Positions 63,195-64,000 of a stretch of DNA of 64,000 bases are shown piece after piece. Position numbers and translations under genes: made by a program. Below the pieces are notes generated by a model, which was not told the origin of the DNA, searched no databases, and saw only the letters and a list, made by a program, of their open reading frames with translations. The number at the start of each line of letters is the position of its first letter. Position 1 is the stretch's first letter. The DNA is from Atrina japonica. Its lineage: Eukaryota > Mollusca > Bivalvia > Pterioida > Pinnidae. The stretch is from the NCBI GenBank assembly GCA_030159075.1, contig BROG01000807.1:237164-301163 (forward strand), in the 5' to 3' direction.

Positions 63195-63241
63195 GTATGC
63201 TACATGACAAAATGAAAATAACTTCATTTCTCAGGGACAGG

Positions 63242-63340
63242 CCACAGGCACTTGTTTCTATCAATGGGGTGGGGGGTGTCGAGAATTACGTAATGTATAA
63301 GAATTCTCAGCCCCCCATTCATAGAAACAAGTGCCTGTGG
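63242..63340. repeat. Inverted repeat with 20-bp perfect arms
   Basis: CCACAGGCACTTGTTTCTAT (63242-63261) is the exact reverse complement of 63321-63340. G-rich and C-rich tracts (GGGGTGGGGGG, CCCCCC) partly extend the pairing inward, and GAGAATTACGTAATG lies in the loop. Confidence 0.93.
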
Positions 63341-63352
63341 GACTGGCACATC

Positions 63353-64000
63353 GATTTACCCCTTACTACTCTAATAATACCACATACTACCCAATATTAC
63401 TGCAGATTAATTACTACTTACTTAGTCATTTTGATACAAATTATCAAATTATTTATGATAAAAAGATAGATTTTTAACAGAAAAATCAAGCTGGTTCAAG
63501 CCGGGTTAACCAATATTCCTGATTAATGTTTCACTATTATCGGGTTTGGATTTACTACTAAAAAATTTTTAATCATAAATAATTTGTTAATTTGTGTCAG
63601 AGTAACTTAGTTAGTACTAGTAGTAGTGTCTAGTATTACGGGGTAGTATCTGGTATTATGGAGTAGTTACAGCTGCAACAAAGAAGGTATCTTATATTAT
63701 GGGGTACCATGTGATAGGCTACTTGTTGAATACAAAAACAAACAGCAGTTTCACTAGTAACTTCTGTGGAAACGCTGGGTAAAAGCGGGAAATTTTATAT
63801 GTCCCTGCATTTAAAATTCTCCGATTTTACTCAGCGTTTCCACAGAAATTATTTCACTAGTATCTGACTCGGATTTATTGCTAAAAGTAAATAATTTTTC
63901 GTAAATAATTTGATAATTTGTGTCAAAATGACGTATTAAGTAACAATATTTGGTTGTGGTATTATATTTATAGCAATATAGGGTAGTGTGTGGTAATTCG
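63353..64000. repeat. Larger inverted repeat running to the window edge
   Basis: 63360-63470 (with ACCACATACTACCCAATATT and TGATACAAATTATCAAATTA) is repeated in inverse orientation at about 63885-64000 (TAATTTGATAATTTGTGTCA, GGGTAGTGTGTGGT). A third partial inverse copy lies at 63555-63615. This suggests a transposon whose right end is beyond the window. Confidence 0.65.
63762..63847. repeat. Inner inverted repeat, 16-bp perfect arms
   Basis: TTCTGTGGAAACGCTG (63762-63777) pairs with 63832-63847. Pairing continues weakly through GTAAAA/TTTTAC. It is nested in the larger inverted repeat. Confidence 0.85.

Noticed and set aside
62923..63264. 113-codon minus-strand frame with QELVCYNIIRR repeats
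   Set aside because: It is the direct product of the 33-bp minisatellite. The opposite strand is open for the same reason.

Overview
The window is eukaryotic, A+T-rich, intron-rich and very repeat-dense. The only gene I can identify with confidence is glucose-6-phosphate isomerase (GPI, also called PGI). It lies on the minus strand, with 16 coding exons between 54470 and 20645. The protein, the intron/exon style, the tRNA-derived SINEs and the abundant interspersed repeats starting 'acaagaggcccaa...' suggest a marine invertebrate, most likely a bivalve mollusc. That placement is an inference; no species can be named from the sequence alone.

Layout. (1) 1-15057: one long satellite field that runs off the left edge. 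It has three blocks of related short units (20 bp, 21/22 bp, 21 bp) sharing a CAATGATA core. The first block is organised into about three higher-order copies of ~3.1 kb. The 21-bp block holds a 462-bp copy of sequence that also lies just outside the array at 15371-15833. (2) 15058-20644: A+T-rich flank with several foldback or MITE-like elements and a CRE+TATA promoter-like site near 18.54 kb, then the probable 3' UTR of GPI. (3) 20645-54470: GPI. The visible exons encode 511 residues plus the stop, collinear with animal GPI from about residue 41. Only the first ~40 residues were not found, so the 5' exon is either beyond the right edge or unrecognised in 54.5-64 kb. (4) 54471-64000: probable first intron or 5' flank, made almost entirely of transposon relics, foldbacks and a 33-bp minisatellite.

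GPI introns carry minisatellites with different units (22, 24, 28, 37, 40, 51 and 58 bp). Two of these arrays have captured real splice sites. A 58-bp unit repeats the 3' splice site and first 22-23 nt of the DNFEDLL exon about six times. A 22-bp unit repeats the 5' splice site of the TFTTQET exon. Splicing at a decoy copy is predicted to give an immediate frameshift or stop. A 2.9-kb inverted-repeat element appears to have split the 37-bp array, and the two array halves together carry about 29 TGAGTCA (AP-1-type) motifs. Other content includes a dead LINE 3' end (38.26-39.6 kb), TA-flanked mariner-like elements, a TTAA-flanked piggyBac-like MITE and CAGGG-ended hAT-like MITEs.

No CRISPR, operon or prokaryotic content is present, and I found no intact transposase. 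The long open frames in the satellite field are by-products of stop-free repeat units, not genes.
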